A DNA stretch of 64,000 bases from a bacterium. GTDB lineage: Bacteria > Sumerlaeota > Sumerlaeia > SLMS01 > JAHLLQ01. Within the stretch, counting starts at the first letter, position 1. Each line of letters begins with the position of its first letter. Location: assembly GCA_020444065.1 (NCBI GenBank), contig JAHLLQ010000002.1, forward strand, positions 434,001 to 498,000, read 5' to 3'. Positions 25,838 through 35,600 of this stretch are shown here, piece by piece. Both the position numbers and the translations under genes were made by a program. The notes beneath the pieces were generated by a model. That model ran no database searches and was not told the origin of the DNA. It worked only from the letters and a program-made list of their open reading frames with translations.

Positions 25838-27763
25838 TTAGTTGCCTTTTGCCAATGCTTCCTCAACTGACTTGAGCCTGTTCTCCAACTCATCCACGCG
25901 ATTCCGGAGATCTGCATTCTCCTCCTCCAGCTTCGCATTCAGCCCCTGAAGGGCCGCGATCGTTATCCCGTTCGCATCGGTTGTGGAGATGGCCTTGTCC
26001 GAATCGCCGAGGCCGAACGCAGCATAGAAATCCTCCGCCACTGGCCCGACGTGCTCGCCTTCCGAACTGCCGATATAACTCCACCGAGTGACCGGAAGAT
26101 CGACGATGCGCTGCAGGACATCCATCTTGTCCAGCGTGAGAAAGCCCTCTTTCAGTGCGCGACTCGAAGCGTTAGTCCACGTTCCACCGGGAGTCAGGTA
26201 AGCTCCATTTCCATTGCTGGATGTTGTGCCGACCTGGAACGCCTGGACGGTCGTGTCTCTGAAGAGCCCCATCTTGCTGTCGTCCGCCTCCAAGTAGAAC
26301 ACAGGGGCCTCCAATGTCTCATACGTGGACATGTTGAAGTCAAAACGGGGATCAATGCTCGATCTTCCATCAGCATAGGGATTGTTACGGTCATAATACC
26401 AGATCCAATCTGCATCCGCGGACATGGTCAGATTGTATGTCCTCCCCTCTCGAACAGGCACGGCATGATCCAGCGGCATACTGTACCAGCCGTAAGTGAA
26501 GTCGCCACTGACTTGGCCATGCCCAATCACGGTCCCAGAACTGCTGATCCAGTATTCAACCGTGGCGGGATTCGTCTGGGTCCTCCATAGCGCCCGTAAT
26601 TTGACGATATTGCTTGTGCGTGGTGCTGTCCAGATTTGATAGGCTGCCTCTCCTGGCTCCATATAGTGATAATTCGTCCAATCGGGAATGTTGATCACAC
26701 GTTGGCAGACTCCCGGATTCACGTACTCCAGTTCATTCGTTGGATCCGAGTCGTCATCGGCGATATCGATCCCAGTCAGTTTAGAGCCGTCTCCCTCGAA
26801 TTGCGCTGCATAGACAGTCCCACCCGCTTCGATATCGTCGGCGACCCACAGATCTGCCGCGCCATCTGTCCCAAAGTCGACATCGGCCGAAGAATCGATG
26901 TATACCAGATCGACTTCACCGCCGCTACCCACTGCCAGGCTGTCCTTGAATTGACTGGCAAAACCTGTCATCCCATGAATTACGGAGAATCGGTTGGCAT
27001 CCCCGGAACTCTGAACGCTGAAGAGCTGATACTCGCCCAGCGCGTCGGGATTATCCTGCGCTTGAACGACAAGACCCTGCGATGCAGGGGCACCCTTGGC
27101 GGTTTCGAAGCCATCCGTGAAGATCTGGTAGTTGCCGATGGCCAGATTTCCATAACTGACGTCTGTTGTGCCGCTGTCATTCAGTCCGCCATCCACGCCG
27201 ATACGAAGTGCGCTGTTCGTCTGCCCATCAGAGTGATTGCCCGAACCCGTTGAACCGGGAATCTGAACCCGGCCGAGGTTGAGAGCTTCCAACCCACTCG
27301 CATCCGATCCGGCCGCAAGAACGGCGCTCAACGACTGCAACTCGTTCGTCGGATCGCGATCGTTGTCATCCGCAGCGGTGCCTGCTGTTGCCGCGTGTAC
27401 CGCGTAGGGCACCGGCAGAATCTGAATGCGCGGAAGAACCGTCTCAAACGCATCCGTTCCACCATCCGGATCTACGTCAACTTGCATCCATCGTGGCGAT
27501 CCATCGAAGACCGCGCCGAAGTCCAACGACTCGTCGACCATTCCCTCTGCCGCGAGCGTATCCTCGTGCGTGATCGGTCCTGCAACGAGACTGCCAGTCG
27601 TTGCCTCGTCGTACAGCGAGAAGCGCAGGCTGACTGTCCCGTTGATGGGCGTTCCATCGTCCTCCAGGTGTCCCTGGTAACTGAATGCCGTTCCCGGCTC
27701 AGCGATTCCTGCGACTGCCGGCAGCAGAAATGCCAATATCGCCAAATAGCAATAACGTTGCAT
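25838..27763 (-). CDS. Secreted tail-fibre-like protein with C-terminal S74 intramolecular chaperone
   Basis: 641 residues from the ATG at 27763 (MQRYCYLAILAFLLPAVAGI, a signal peptide), with GGAGGGGAGG upstream. The N-terminus FSYQGHLEDDGTPINGTVSL through PRIQILPVPYAVHA is a beta-domain common in secreted proteins of environmental phyla. The middle is rich in DDxDPTNEL-type repeats (twice: DDNDRDPTNELQS, DDDSDPTNELEY) and a jelly-roll-like block. The end carries a Peptidase_S74 domain: SSRALKEGF keeps the Ser and Lys of the self-cleavage site, then WSYIGSSEGEHVGPVAEDFY, closing with a leucine-zipper-like coil (LEEENADLRNRVDELENRL). In phage fibres this domain trimerises the shaft and then cuts itself off. 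Convergent with the YadA-head gene. Confidence 0.85.
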   Translation of the reverse strand: MQRYCYLAILAFLLPAVAGIAEPGTAFSYQGHLEDDGTPINGTVSLRFSLYDEATTGSLVAGPITHEDTLAAEGMVDESLDFGAVFDGSPRWMQVDVDPDGGTDAFETVLPRIQILPVPYAVHAATAGTAADDNDRDPTNELQSLSAVLAAGSDASGLEALNLGRVQIPGSTGSGNHSDGQTNSALRIGVDGGLNDSGTTDVSYGNLAIGNYQIFTDGFETAKGAPASQGLVVQAQDNPDALGEYQLFSVQSSGDANRFSVIHGMTGFASQFKDSLAVGSGGEVDLVYIDSSADVDFGTDGAADLWVADDIEAGGTVYAAQFEGDGSKLTGIDIADDDSDPTNELEYVNPGVCQRVINIPDWTNYHYMEPGEAAYQIWTAPRTSNIVKLRALWRTQTNPATVEYWISSSGTVIGHGQVSGDFTYGWYSMPLDHAVPVREGRTYNLTMSADADWIWYYDRNNPYADGRSSIDPRFDFNMSTYETLEAPVFYLEADDSKMGLFRDTTVQAFQVGTTSSNGNGAYLTPGGTWTNASSRALKEGFLTLDKMDVLQRIVDLPVTRWSYIGSSEGEHVGPVAEDFYAAFGLGDSDKAISTTDANGITIAALQGLNAKLEEENADLRNRVDELENRLKSVEEALAKGN

Positions 27764-27902
27764 CGAAGGCCTCCCCTCCGAAATGAAGTGAATCATCTGA
27801 CAAGACATGGGGTTTACCAGAACGCTTGGCTCATGCTCAAGGAATTCCCGAATGACAGGGAGGGCGTTTGGGATGTCGCAGCCAGTTTTTCACGACTGCC
27901 GA

Positions 27903-27940
27903 AAGGCAAAGAAAGACTGGCCTGACGGTGTCAGACCAGT
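27903..27940 (-). terminator. Probable terminator after the nucleotidyltransferase gene
   Basis: ACTGG-C-CTGAC-GGT-GTCAG-A-CCAGT (27916-27940) forms a 10-pair stem with one mismatch. On the minus strand it is followed by CTTTCTTTGCC. It lies 39 bases after the stop at 27980. Confidence 0.6.
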
Positions 27941-27979
27941 CCGAGGGAGTTCCTTTTGTCAGGGGACCGCTCTTCCGCT

Positions 27980-28981
27980 TTATCCGATACTGATGGTGCT
28001 GTGATCGCCGATGTTCAGGCTCAGGCCGCGGCCTTCGACTTCGGCGTTCGCGCCGATCAGCGATTCGCGCAGCATGATGTGCGTGATCTGTGCATTGTCG
28101 CCGGCGATAATGTCTTCCAGGATCGAGCGCTTCACTTTGCTGTTTCGTCCCAGCACGACGTTCGGGCCGATCACGGAATCGACAATCTCGGTGCCTTCAC
28201 CGATCGAAACGGGTGAGATGATCACGCTGTCGGGATAGCGCTCTTGGTATTCCCGTTGGTTCGACTCGGACAATTCACCGAGGAGTTCACGATTCGTCTC
28301 GAACAACGTCTCCGGTTTTCCGCAGTCGAGCCAACCGTCGATGCGGAACGGGACCATCTGTTCGCCCTGTCCCAGCATCCATTCGAGCGCATCCGTCAGT
28401 TGGAATTCTTTCTTCGTGCGGATGTCGTTCTGGATGATGTGATCGAGCCCCGCGTACATCAGCGCTGGGTTGTTCATCTTGTACGCGCCCACGATTGCCA
28501 GGTTCGAAGGCGGAACCTCCGGCTTCTCGTGCATTTTGCGAATCGTGCCGTCCTCGTTCAATTCAACAACGCCAAACCGACGTGGATCTTCCACGTCCTT
28601 CACGCCGATGGCGGTTTTATTGCTGGCGAAGAGCTTCTTGAAGTCCGCTCGCAGGATTGTATCGCCAAGGATGATGAGTAAGTCCTTGTCATCCTTGTGA
28701 ATTTCTTTCGTGATGCTGATCGCGTGGCCAAGTCCCAGCATTTCTTCCTGCGGAACGAAGTTCCATTCCAGGTCCGGGTAGCGCTTGCGCACGTGGGCCT
28801 CGATGCGATCGCCCATGTAGCCAACGACCAGCGTGACGCCCGTGATACCGGCATCGATCAGAGAATCCAGGATATGCTCCAGCATCGGCTTGCCGGCAAC
28901 GGTCAGCAGGACTTTGGGATGTGTGTGCGTATGTGGGCGCATCCGGCTGCCGAGGCCGGCGACGGGAATGATTGCTCGCAT
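27980..28981 (-). CDS. Sugar-1-phosphate nucleotidyltransferase with left-handed beta-helix tail
   Basis: 333 residues. The N-terminal nucleotidyltransferase domain has AGLGSRMRPHTHTHPKVLL (pyrophosphorylase signature GxGxRxxPxTxxxPK), ILGDTILRADF (metal-binding Asp) and GVKDVEDPRRFGVVELNEDG. The WLDCGKPETLFETNR segment is typical of RmlA-long/StrD-type thymidylyl- or uridylyltransferases. After residue 250, hexapeptide-like repeats (VIISPVSIGEGTEIVDSVIG) form a left-handed beta helix that may bind a regulator or act as an acetyltransferase-like appendage. It makes an NDP-sugar, probably from glucose-1-phosphate, for glycan synthesis. The UXS-like gene nearby could use such precursors. It lies 103 bases after glyA on the same strand. 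Confidence 0.85.
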   Translation of the reverse strand: MRAIIPVAGLGSRMRPHTHTHPKVLLTVAGKPMLEHILDSLIDAGITGVTLVVGYMGDRIEAHVRKRYPDLEWNFVPQEEMLGLGHAISITKEIHKDDKDLLIILGDTILRADFKKLFASNKTAIGVKDVEDPRRFGVVELNEDGTIRKMHEKPEVPPSNLAIVGAYKMNNPALMYAGLDHIIQNDIRTKKEFQLTDALEWMLGQGEQMVPFRIDGWLDCGKPETLFETNRELLGELSESNQREYQERYPDSVIISPVSIGEGTEIVDSVIGPNVVLGRNSKVKRSILEDIIAGDNAQITHIMLRESLIGANAEVEGRGLSLNIGDHSTISIG

Positions 28982-29084
28982 GTATCAGGGTCCTTCCTGT
29001 TTCGTTATTTGCTCTGCGGAATGGTCGAGCAAGATGGGCGCCACCGAATTCGCTCCGGTGGCCGCTCATCATTCGACGCAATCG

Positions 29085-30356
29085 CTATTCCTTTGCGCGC
29101 AGCGGAAAGCCGGAGGCCAACTCCTCGACCTGCTGCCGCACCTTCTTGATCGTTCCCTCGTCCTCGACATTCTTGATCACCTCGGTGATCCATGCGCCGA
29201 TTGTGCGCATTTCCGCTTCGCCCATACCGCGGCTCGTCAGCGCCGGCGTTCCGATGCGCACGCCGCTGCACTCGGTCGGCTTCCGCGTGTCGAACGGAAT
29301 CATGTTCATGTTGATCGTGACGCCAGCCTTCTCGAGCGCGTCGCTCGCGGCCTTGCCCGTCACGCCACCGAGAGGCGTCAAATCGACCAGCACCAGGTGT
29401 GTGTCCGTTCCGCCGGCGACCAGGCGCATGCCGCCCTCCACCAGCGTCTCGCCCAGCACCTTGCAGTTCGCGATCACCTGCTTCGCGTACGTCTGGAAGC
29501 TCGGCTTCAGGCATTCGCCGAACGCAACGGCCTTCGCTGCCACGATGTGCATCAGCGGACCGCCCTGCAGCCCGGGGAACACGCACCGGTTGATGTCCTT
29601 GGCGAAACGTTCCTTGTCGCGTGAGATCAACAGGCCGCCGCGCGGACCGCGAAGAGTCTTGTGCGTCGTGGAACTCACGATGTCGGCGATAGGCACCGGC
29701 GACGGAATCGCCTTGCCCGCGACCAGGCCGGCGAAGTGCGCCATGTCGACCAGGAAGACCGCACCGACCTCGTCGGCGATCTCGCGGAACTTCCCGAAGT
29801 CGATCAGGCGCGGATAGGCCGACCCGCCGGTGATGATCATCTTCGGCTTGTGCTCGCGAGCCAGCGCCGCCACTTCGTCGTAATCGATCAGTTCCGTGTC
29901 CTTGCGAACGCCGTACTGGACGATGTTGTAGAGCTTGCCGGCCATGTTGACCTTGTGGCCGTGAGACAGGTGCCCGCCGTGCGCGAGCGACAGCGATAGA
30001 ACCGTGTCTCCGGGCTGGCAAACGGCCAGGAAGACCGCTTGGTTCGCCGTTGTCCCGCTGTGCGGTTGGACGTTGGCGTACTCGGCGTCGAACAGTTCCT
30101 TCAGGCGCTCGCGAGCCAGGTTCTCCATGTCGTCGTACAGTTCGCAGCCGTGGTAGTACCGGCGGCCGGGATAACCTTCGGCGTACTTATTCGTGAAAAC
30201 CGAGCCGGTCACTTCCAACACGGCATCGGAGGCGATATTCTCACTGGCGATCATTTCCAGGGTCGTGCGTTGGCGATTCAACTCGGCGGAAAGAGCCTTG
30301 AAGACCTGGGGATCCTGGGCATCGAGGCTGGAAGATGGTTCTCCGGTAACTGTCAC
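29085..30356 (-). CDS. glyA: Serine hydroxymethyltransferase
   Basis: 423 residues, the normal family length. It interconverts serine and glycine with tetrahydrofolate, supplying one-carbon units in the cytoplasm. Clear landmarks: [20 protein letters not shown] near the N-terminus, [28 protein letters not shown], and the pyridoxal-phosphate lysine in [14 protein letters not shown]. The C-terminal domain is complete ([17 protein letters not shown]). The start at 30356 is a GTG/ATG-type codon consistent with the short N-terminal extension [15 protein letters not shown]. It is divergent from the UXS-like gene. Confidence 0.97.
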   Translation of the reverse strand: MTVTGEPSSSLDAQDPQVFKALSAELNRQRTTLEMIASENIASDAVLEVTGSVFTNKYAEGYPGRRYYHGCELYDDMENLARERLKELFDAEYANVQPHSGTTANQAVFLAVCQPGDTVLSLSLAHGGHLSHGHKVNMAGKLYNIVQYGVRKDTELIDYDEVAALAREHKPKMIITGGSAYPRLIDFGKFREIADEVGAVFLVDMAHFAGLVAGKAIPSPVPIADIVSSTTHKTLRGPRGGLLISRDKERFAKDINRCVFPGLQGGPLMHIVAAKAVAFGECLKPSFQTYAKQVIANCKVLGETLVEGGMRLVAGGTDTHLVLVDLTPLGGVTGKAASDALEKAGVTINMNMIPFDTRKPTECSGVRIGTPALTSRGMGEAEMRTIGAWITEVIKNVEDEGTIKKVRQQVEELASGFPLRAKE

Positions 30357-30545
30357 TTTCGCTCATCCTCTGGGTGAATTGACCTTCCCGGGGACTATGA
30401 CATTACGCCCTGCGGCGGACGCAAAGGGAAAGCCCGCCAATGACCCACACGTAAACTTTTGCTGGCGTCCGAGGGGCCCTGCTGGTTGGGTCTGATCCAG
30501 CGCAGACCGCGCAATCAGACCACCCGAAACGTTCAGGACAGCATC

Positions 30546-31514
<969 letters not shown>

Positions 31515-31537
31515 TCCAGACAACAGACTCAAAGAAG

Positions 31538-31569
31538 AAGCCCCCCGCCGATCGGCGGGGGGCTTCTGC
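31538..31569 (+). terminator. Probable terminator after the UXS-like gene
   Basis: GAAGCCCCCCGCC, GATC loop, GGCGGGGGCTTC forms a long stem with one bulged C, 23 bases after the stop. The tail is only weakly T-rich (CTTCTGCATTC). It lies between convergent genes and could serve both. Confidence 0.6.
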
Positions 31570-31586
31570 ATTCATAACAACCAGCA

Positions 31587-32222
31587 TCAGGCGGGGGCCG
31601 CCGAGTCCGGATGCGGCGCGCCGAGGAGGCGCTTCAGGAAGGGGAAGAGAGTGCGGAAAACGCTTCGCGTGATTCTCCAGCAGGTCTTCAGGATGAAGTA
31701 CGCCGCGATCATCATCAGCGCCACAATGAACAGCGACAGGACCGGATTGGCTGCGATCAGCGCCACAGTTCCGACCACCAGGGCATCCTCGCCGACGCTG
31801 ATGATCGGGCTGAGAATCGGCGAAGTCCCCGTCGAATGGGCCGCCACGCGCGTTGTGGCCTTCGTCGTGTGGGCCGTTGCCGCCAGCGTACCGCCGACCA
31901 TACCGGCGATTACCTGGAGCTCCATGGGCACATCCCCGAGCGCCATGGCGGCGATCACAACGCCCGCCGGTACCCTCAGGAACGTGTGGACGGTATCCCA
32001 GGCGGAGTCGACAGCCGGGACTTTATCTGCAACAAATTCAATGCAATACATGACGCCTGCGACGCCGATGACCCACGTGTGCTCCAGCACCATCAGGTCC
32101 GGCGGCAGGTCGAAACCCGTGTATCGGCTCATCAACCCGAGGACACAGACAGTGGCGTACAGATTGATACCCGCACACCAACTGGCTCCCAGGGCCAGGG
32201 CCAAAGTTCCAAAGACTTCCAT
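31587..32222 (-). CDS. DUF4126 family membrane protein
   Basis: 211 residues from the ATG at 32222 with a GGAG site upstream. Five to six hydrophobic segments are present (LALALGASWCAGINLYATVC, VPAGVVIAAMALG, VIAGMVGGTLAATAHTTKAT, GEDALVVGTVALIAANPVLSL), with the conserved G-INLY and TKA-TR motifs of DUF4126. The function of this family is not established. It converges on the UXS-like gene. Confidence 0.82.
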   Translation of the reverse strand: MEVFGTLALALGASWCAGINLYATVCVLGLMSRYTGFDLPPDLMVLEHTWVIGVAGVMYCIEFVADKVPAVDSAWDTVHTFLRVPAGVVIAAMALGDVPMELQVIAGMVGGTLAATAHTTKATTRVAAHSTGTSPILSPIISVGEDALVVGTVALIAANPVLSLFIVALMMIAAYFILKTCWRITRSVFRTLFPFLKRLLGAPHPDSAAPA

Positions 32223-32437
32223 CGTCGGGGGGCTCCTTTCCCAGCTTTCTATTCCTTTATACGGCTTGCTTCTCGTTCTATTCAACTCGATTTCACAGGA
32301 AAAAGTTTGATCCGGCGATTGCGGCGGTTCCGATGGGAGATCGTGGATACAAGTGTCGATTGCCGCTCGATCATTGGGAGGTGGAGATTATTCGTGCCGA
32401 ACCAATGCGCGGCAGGAGGAACGATTGCTGATCCAGA

Positions 32438-33058
32438 TCATCTTCGAATCAATCGGCGCCAGAGAGCATACTGATCGTCCTGGACTTGAGCGACCGAGAA
32501 GCTCCGCGCGACTACGAACTGATCGTCGACGATCAGGACGAGATGCTTGGGGCCTTCGCGTTCATCCCCACAATTCGAGATCGTTGTGCTCAGCACGGGC
32601 TCAACAGCCTCTGCGAATGTCTCCAGTAGTTCGAGGGGGCCAGTTGCAACGACACCAGCTGGCTTTCTCAAGTTGCATTTCTCATTGATGAAGGATGGCA
32701 TGTTCAGCAGGAACCGAGGATCGAGGAAGTCCTGCTGGGCCTTGTGCAAACGACCCCAAACCGCGAATGGATCCTCGGGAGGCGACACATAGTTCAGCTG
32801 AGCTCGACGACTGCAATAGGCCTCCAGGAGCGGATGATCCTCGTAGATCGCCAGGGACTCAACATATTCGGAGGAGACGCACATGCTGCATGCGAGTACT
32901 TCGTCACACCCCAACTCCAAGTACCGGCGAACTTGGGTCTCAGGGCTCTCCTTGGCCGAGAAAAGCAGAGTCAACGAGCCGGCTCTCTCACGGATTATGG
33001 CATCAATATACCCGTCAAGATCCTCGTAGTACCATTCGCATAGCTCTTCGATCGTCAC
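32438..33058 (-). CDS. Hypothetical protein, acidic, unrecognised family
   Basis: 206 residues. The GTG start at 33058 is supported by an AAGGAGG ribosome-binding site. The protein is acidic with no signal peptide or membrane span; it has several Cys (residues about 53-60, CDEVLACSMC) and a C-terminal half ending DDQYALWRRLIRR. The N-terminus (MTIEELCEWYYEDLDGYIDA) looks like a short helical module seen in immunity-like or HNH-associated proteins, but this is only an impression. Base composition is less GC-rich than its neighbours, which suggests an accessory gene. It lies 28 bases after the DUF389 gene on the same strand. Confidence 0.6.
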   Translation of the reverse strand: MTIEELCEWYYEDLDGYIDAIIRERAGSLTLLFSAKESPETQVRRYLELGCDEVLACSMCVSSEYVESLAIYEDHPLLEAYCSRRAQLNYVSPPEDPFAVWGRLHKAQQDFLDPRFLLNMPSFINEKCNLRKPAGVVATGPLELLETFAEAVEPVLSTTISNCGDEREGPKHLVLIVDDQFVVARSFSVAQVQDDQYALWRRLIRR

Positions 33059-33086
33059 TTTGCACTCCTCCTTGCCACTTCAGGCC

Positions 33087-34103
33087 TCACTCCCGCGCCA
33101 CGTAGATCAGCAGTACCAGTACCGCCAGCATGACGGCCCAGAGCGTGGCGGCCCAGCGGGTCATGCGTTTCGCCCGCTCCGATTCCCACCAGTGCCGCGG
33201 ACGAACGCCTTGCCACAGGAATGTCGCCACGCCAGCCAGGTTGATGCAGACCACGTTGATCGTCGTCAGAAGCAGCGCGCCCATCGCGCCCTGCCAGTTG
33301 CCCGCGCCGGCCAGCAGCCCCGTCGTGGCCAGCGGCGGCAGCAGCGCGACGGCCACCATGACGCCGACAAGCGCCGAGGACAGCCCAGTCGTGAAGGCGA
33401 GTGCTCCAACGCTGCCTGCGGCGAGCGCGAGAACCACGTCGCTCAACCCGACGTAGGTGCGGCTGTCGATTTCGCGCAGGGAGGCATCGAAGGGCAGCAC
33501 AGCGCCCACAATCGCGGCCATCGCCAACGCTATCGCAAAGCCGATCGCGTTCACGCGCAGCGAGTTTCTCACCAGCTTTGTGTCCCCCAGCGTCGTTCCC
33601 AGCGCCAACGTCATATTCGGCCCCAGCAGGGGAGCGATCACCATCGCGCCGATGATGACAGCCACATTGTCGCGCACCAGCCCGATCGTCGCCAGAATCG
33701 TCGAGAGCAGGACCGTGACAAAGAAGATTCGATTCGCGACTGCGCTCTCGGAGAGCTTCTGAACCAGTTCCGCAACCGCAATGCGATGGGGGTCCCGGGG
33801 CGGTTCCTCTTTCGACTCCTCCGCGTCTTCATGCGGCTCCGGTTTCTCGACCACGGGCGGGGGGAGCGTCGCCTCGACTTCGAAGATCACGAGCCGGAAA
33901 TTCGGTGTATGGCCGTACCGCGTCTCCAGCTCATTGAGCACAGACTCGGAGCTTTCGCTGCGCACGAGCACGCGGAGGAGACTCAGATCGTTGTCCAGCG
34001 GTTCGCGCCAGATGCCGATGATCGGCAGCTCCTCCTCGAGCCGCGTCACCTCCTCCCGACCATCCGTGGCCGGGGTCACCAATTCCACCATGCGCAGACT
34101 CAT
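33087..34103 (-). CDS. DUF389 (TIGR00341-like) membrane protein
   Basis: 338 residues. An N-terminal soluble alpha/beta region of about 80 residues (MVELVTPATDGREEVTRLEE) is followed by a charged linker and six hydrophobic segments. The family signature NVAVIIGAMVIAPLLGPNM lies near residue 170, and ALVGVMVAVALLPPLATTGL near 265. DUF389 proteins are thought to be membrane proteins of unknown transport or signalling role. The linker is rich in Glu and Pro (PHEDAEESKEEPPRDPHR). No clear operon partner with known function. Confidence 0.85.
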   Translation of the reverse strand: MSLRMVELVTPATDGREEVTRLEEELPIIGIWREPLDNDLSLLRVLVRSESSESVLNELETRYGHTPNFRLVIFEVEATLPPPVVEKPEPHEDAEESKEEPPRDPHRIAVAELVQKLSESAVANRIFFVTVLLSTILATIGLVRDNVAVIIGAMVIAPLLGPNMTLALGTTLGDTKLVRNSLRVNAIGFAIALAMAAIVGAVLPFDASLREIDSRTYVGLSDVVLALAAGSVGALAFTTGLSSALVGVMVAVALLPPLATTGLLAGAGNWQGAMGALLLTTINVVCINLAGVATFLWQGVRPRHWWESERAKRMTRWAATLWAVMLAVLVLLIYVARE

Positions 34104-34217
34104 TGGAGTTCCTCGACGTTTTGTAGGTTCTTGTGGCGAAATACTGTAGTTCCGAGCCGGCAGGTTTCGATACGCGCTCGATGCTCACAGTTCATCGTCG
34201 ATTCGTTTCTATGCCGA

Positions 34218-35072
34218 CTAGATTCCTCGAGTCCCCTCCACCTTGTAGGCCTCCCAAGGACGATCACACTCATCCAACTCCGGAGCCTCGCGAAGGATTC
34301 GGTACTGCTCTGGCGTGAGGAACACTATCCCCCCGTCATTGCCACCCAGAAGGCCATAGGCACGCTCCTCAGAGCCAACGTTCTCCAGCAGCTTGTTCAA
34401 AATCAAGATCGTGTGACAGTGCCCTGCCTCCCAACACTGCACATCCGTCATCGAGCTGTTCCAGATAACTTGACTGACATTTCCTATGGTGACCGTGTAA
34501 TGATCGCCATCCTCGGCGCAATCCCCGACAATCGGACGGATGAAGTTTCCGCCAGCCCCATTTGGAATCTCATCATCGATGACTGGACGTTTCTGGCGGG
34601 AAGGAGCGACAGCGCCACTCCGAGGATTCCTCTCAATAAGATTCACGGGCTCATGCCTCACTGGAACATGGACACCTTGCCAGCTCAGAAACGGGGCGGC
34701 CTCACCAAGGAAGTCTAGGACACCATCCTCGCAGAGCGACTCTGCATCTGCTGCAAAGTAGCGCTCCACGCCCTCAATGTAGACATTTCTCTCCAACTGG
34801 ATTCTCCGCCTAACTTGTTCCAGTTCTCCGACGGCCACGTAGCGGAAGTAGCCACTCTCTTCAAGTCGCTCGACGAGTGGATGCAGATTCCTGCTCTCTG
34901 CCCGAGACGATCCGCTTCTCCTTCTCGATAGTCGCGCGACCACAGTCAAGAGAGCGGCTGAGGCGGCCAGGCACATGATTAGAAGAGCGATCTTCACCAT
35001 CTGCATCGTATCCCGTAGATAGTCCATTACCAGAACCGCCGATCGCGCGCGGCGGCGCAAGGAAACTCGCAC
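34218..35072 (-). CDS. Hypothetical single-span membrane protein
   Basis: Up to 284 residues; the start is uncertain (GTG at 35072 or ATG at 35027 or 35006). One membrane helix near the N-terminus (VKIALLIMCLAASAALLTVV) is followed by an Arg/Ser-rich stretch (RLSRRRSGSSRAESR) and a soluble domain with no recognised fold (NVYIEGVERYFAADAESLC, GNVSQVIWNSSMTDVQCWEA). Codon use is less GC-biased than nearby pil genes. Function unknown. Confidence 0.55.
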   Translation of the reverse strand: MRVSLRRRARSAVLVMDYLRDTMQMVKIALLIMCLAASAALLTVVARLSRRRSGSSRAESRNLHPLVERLEESGYFRYVAVGELEQVRRRIQLERNVYIEGVERYFAADAESLCEDGVLDFLGEAAPFLSWQGVHVPVRHEPVNLIERNPRSGAVAPSRQKRPVIDDEIPNGAGGNFIRPIVGDCAEDGDHYTVTIGNVSQVIWNSSMTDVQCWEAGHCHTILILNKLLENVGSEERAYGLLGGNDGGIVFLTPEQYRILREAPELDECDRPWEAYKVEGTRGI

Positions 35073-35085
35073 ATTCGCAAACGAA

Positions 35086-35134
35086 CCGCTCCCCCCTGGG
35101 CCAGGCGGTCGGGAACAGCCTCAGGGGGGAGCGG
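35086..35134 (-). terminator. Terminator of the minor-pilin operon
   Basis: Perfect 13-pair stem CCGCTCCCCCCTG with CAGGGGGGAGCGG, loop of 23 bases. On the minus strand it is followed by TTCGTTTGCG. It lies 29 bases beyond the last gene of the operon. Confidence 0.65.
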
Positions 35135-35162
35135 GGTTGAGGAGCTTGCTTGGGGCAGGCGA

Positions 35163-35600
35163 CTACGGCGTGCGAGATCCCGGGGCCATTACACGGTGGA
35201 TACCGTAGCCGGCGCTGCCGACCGCGATCAGCAGAACCGTTACGGCGAGCGAGATGCGCACCGCATTCTCAGACCGATCGATTTCGCGTTCGCGGGCGGC
35301 CATCTCCTGGCGGAGTTCCTCCCGGCGGACATCCGCCGTGGCGCGCAGGTGTTGCGCCCATTCCTTCTTTTTCTCCTGGCGTTCCTCGTAGCGCTTCTTG
35401 CCAACCTCGATCTTCCGCTGCAGCGATTCCTCCGCCTGCTGATTGATGTACGCTTCCCGGACATCCAGCGGGGCGTTCTCGATTTCTTCCGGCAGCGGAT
35501 CGACAGCCATGATCGGCGCCGCGAGCAGTGCCAGCATGCTCACGAGCAGGCAAAGCGAGCAGATTCGCTCCATTCGTTTCAGCATTCTATCAGCCCGCAT
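35163..35600 (-). CDS. Small exported or membrane protein ending the pilin operon
   Basis: About 145 residues from the ATG at 35600; GAGGGG stands seven bases upstream, and the start overlaps the PilX-like stop (35590) by 11 bases, implying translational coupling. A signal-like helix (CLLVSMLALLAAPIMAV) is followed by a highly charged helical region (EESLQRKIEVGKKRYEERQE, RREELRQEMAAREREID) and a second hydrophobic helix (ISLAVTVLLIAVGSAGYG). No family recognised. In other type IV pilus operons this place is often filled by pilY1 or pilE, so it may be a novel accessory subunit. Confidence 0.6.
   Translation of the reverse strand: MRADRMLKRMERICSLCLLVSMLALLAAPIMAVDPLPEEIENAPLDVREAYINQQAEESLQRKIEVGKKRYEERQEKKKEWAQHLRATADVRREELRQEMAAREREIDRSENAVRISLAVTVLLIAVGSAGYGIHRVMAPGSRTP

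Noticed and set aside
33060-34718. Long plus-strand open frame opposite the DUF389 gene
   Set aside because: Arg/Gln/His-rich low-complexity translation typical of antisense to GC-rich membrane genes; the minus-strand gene is well supported.
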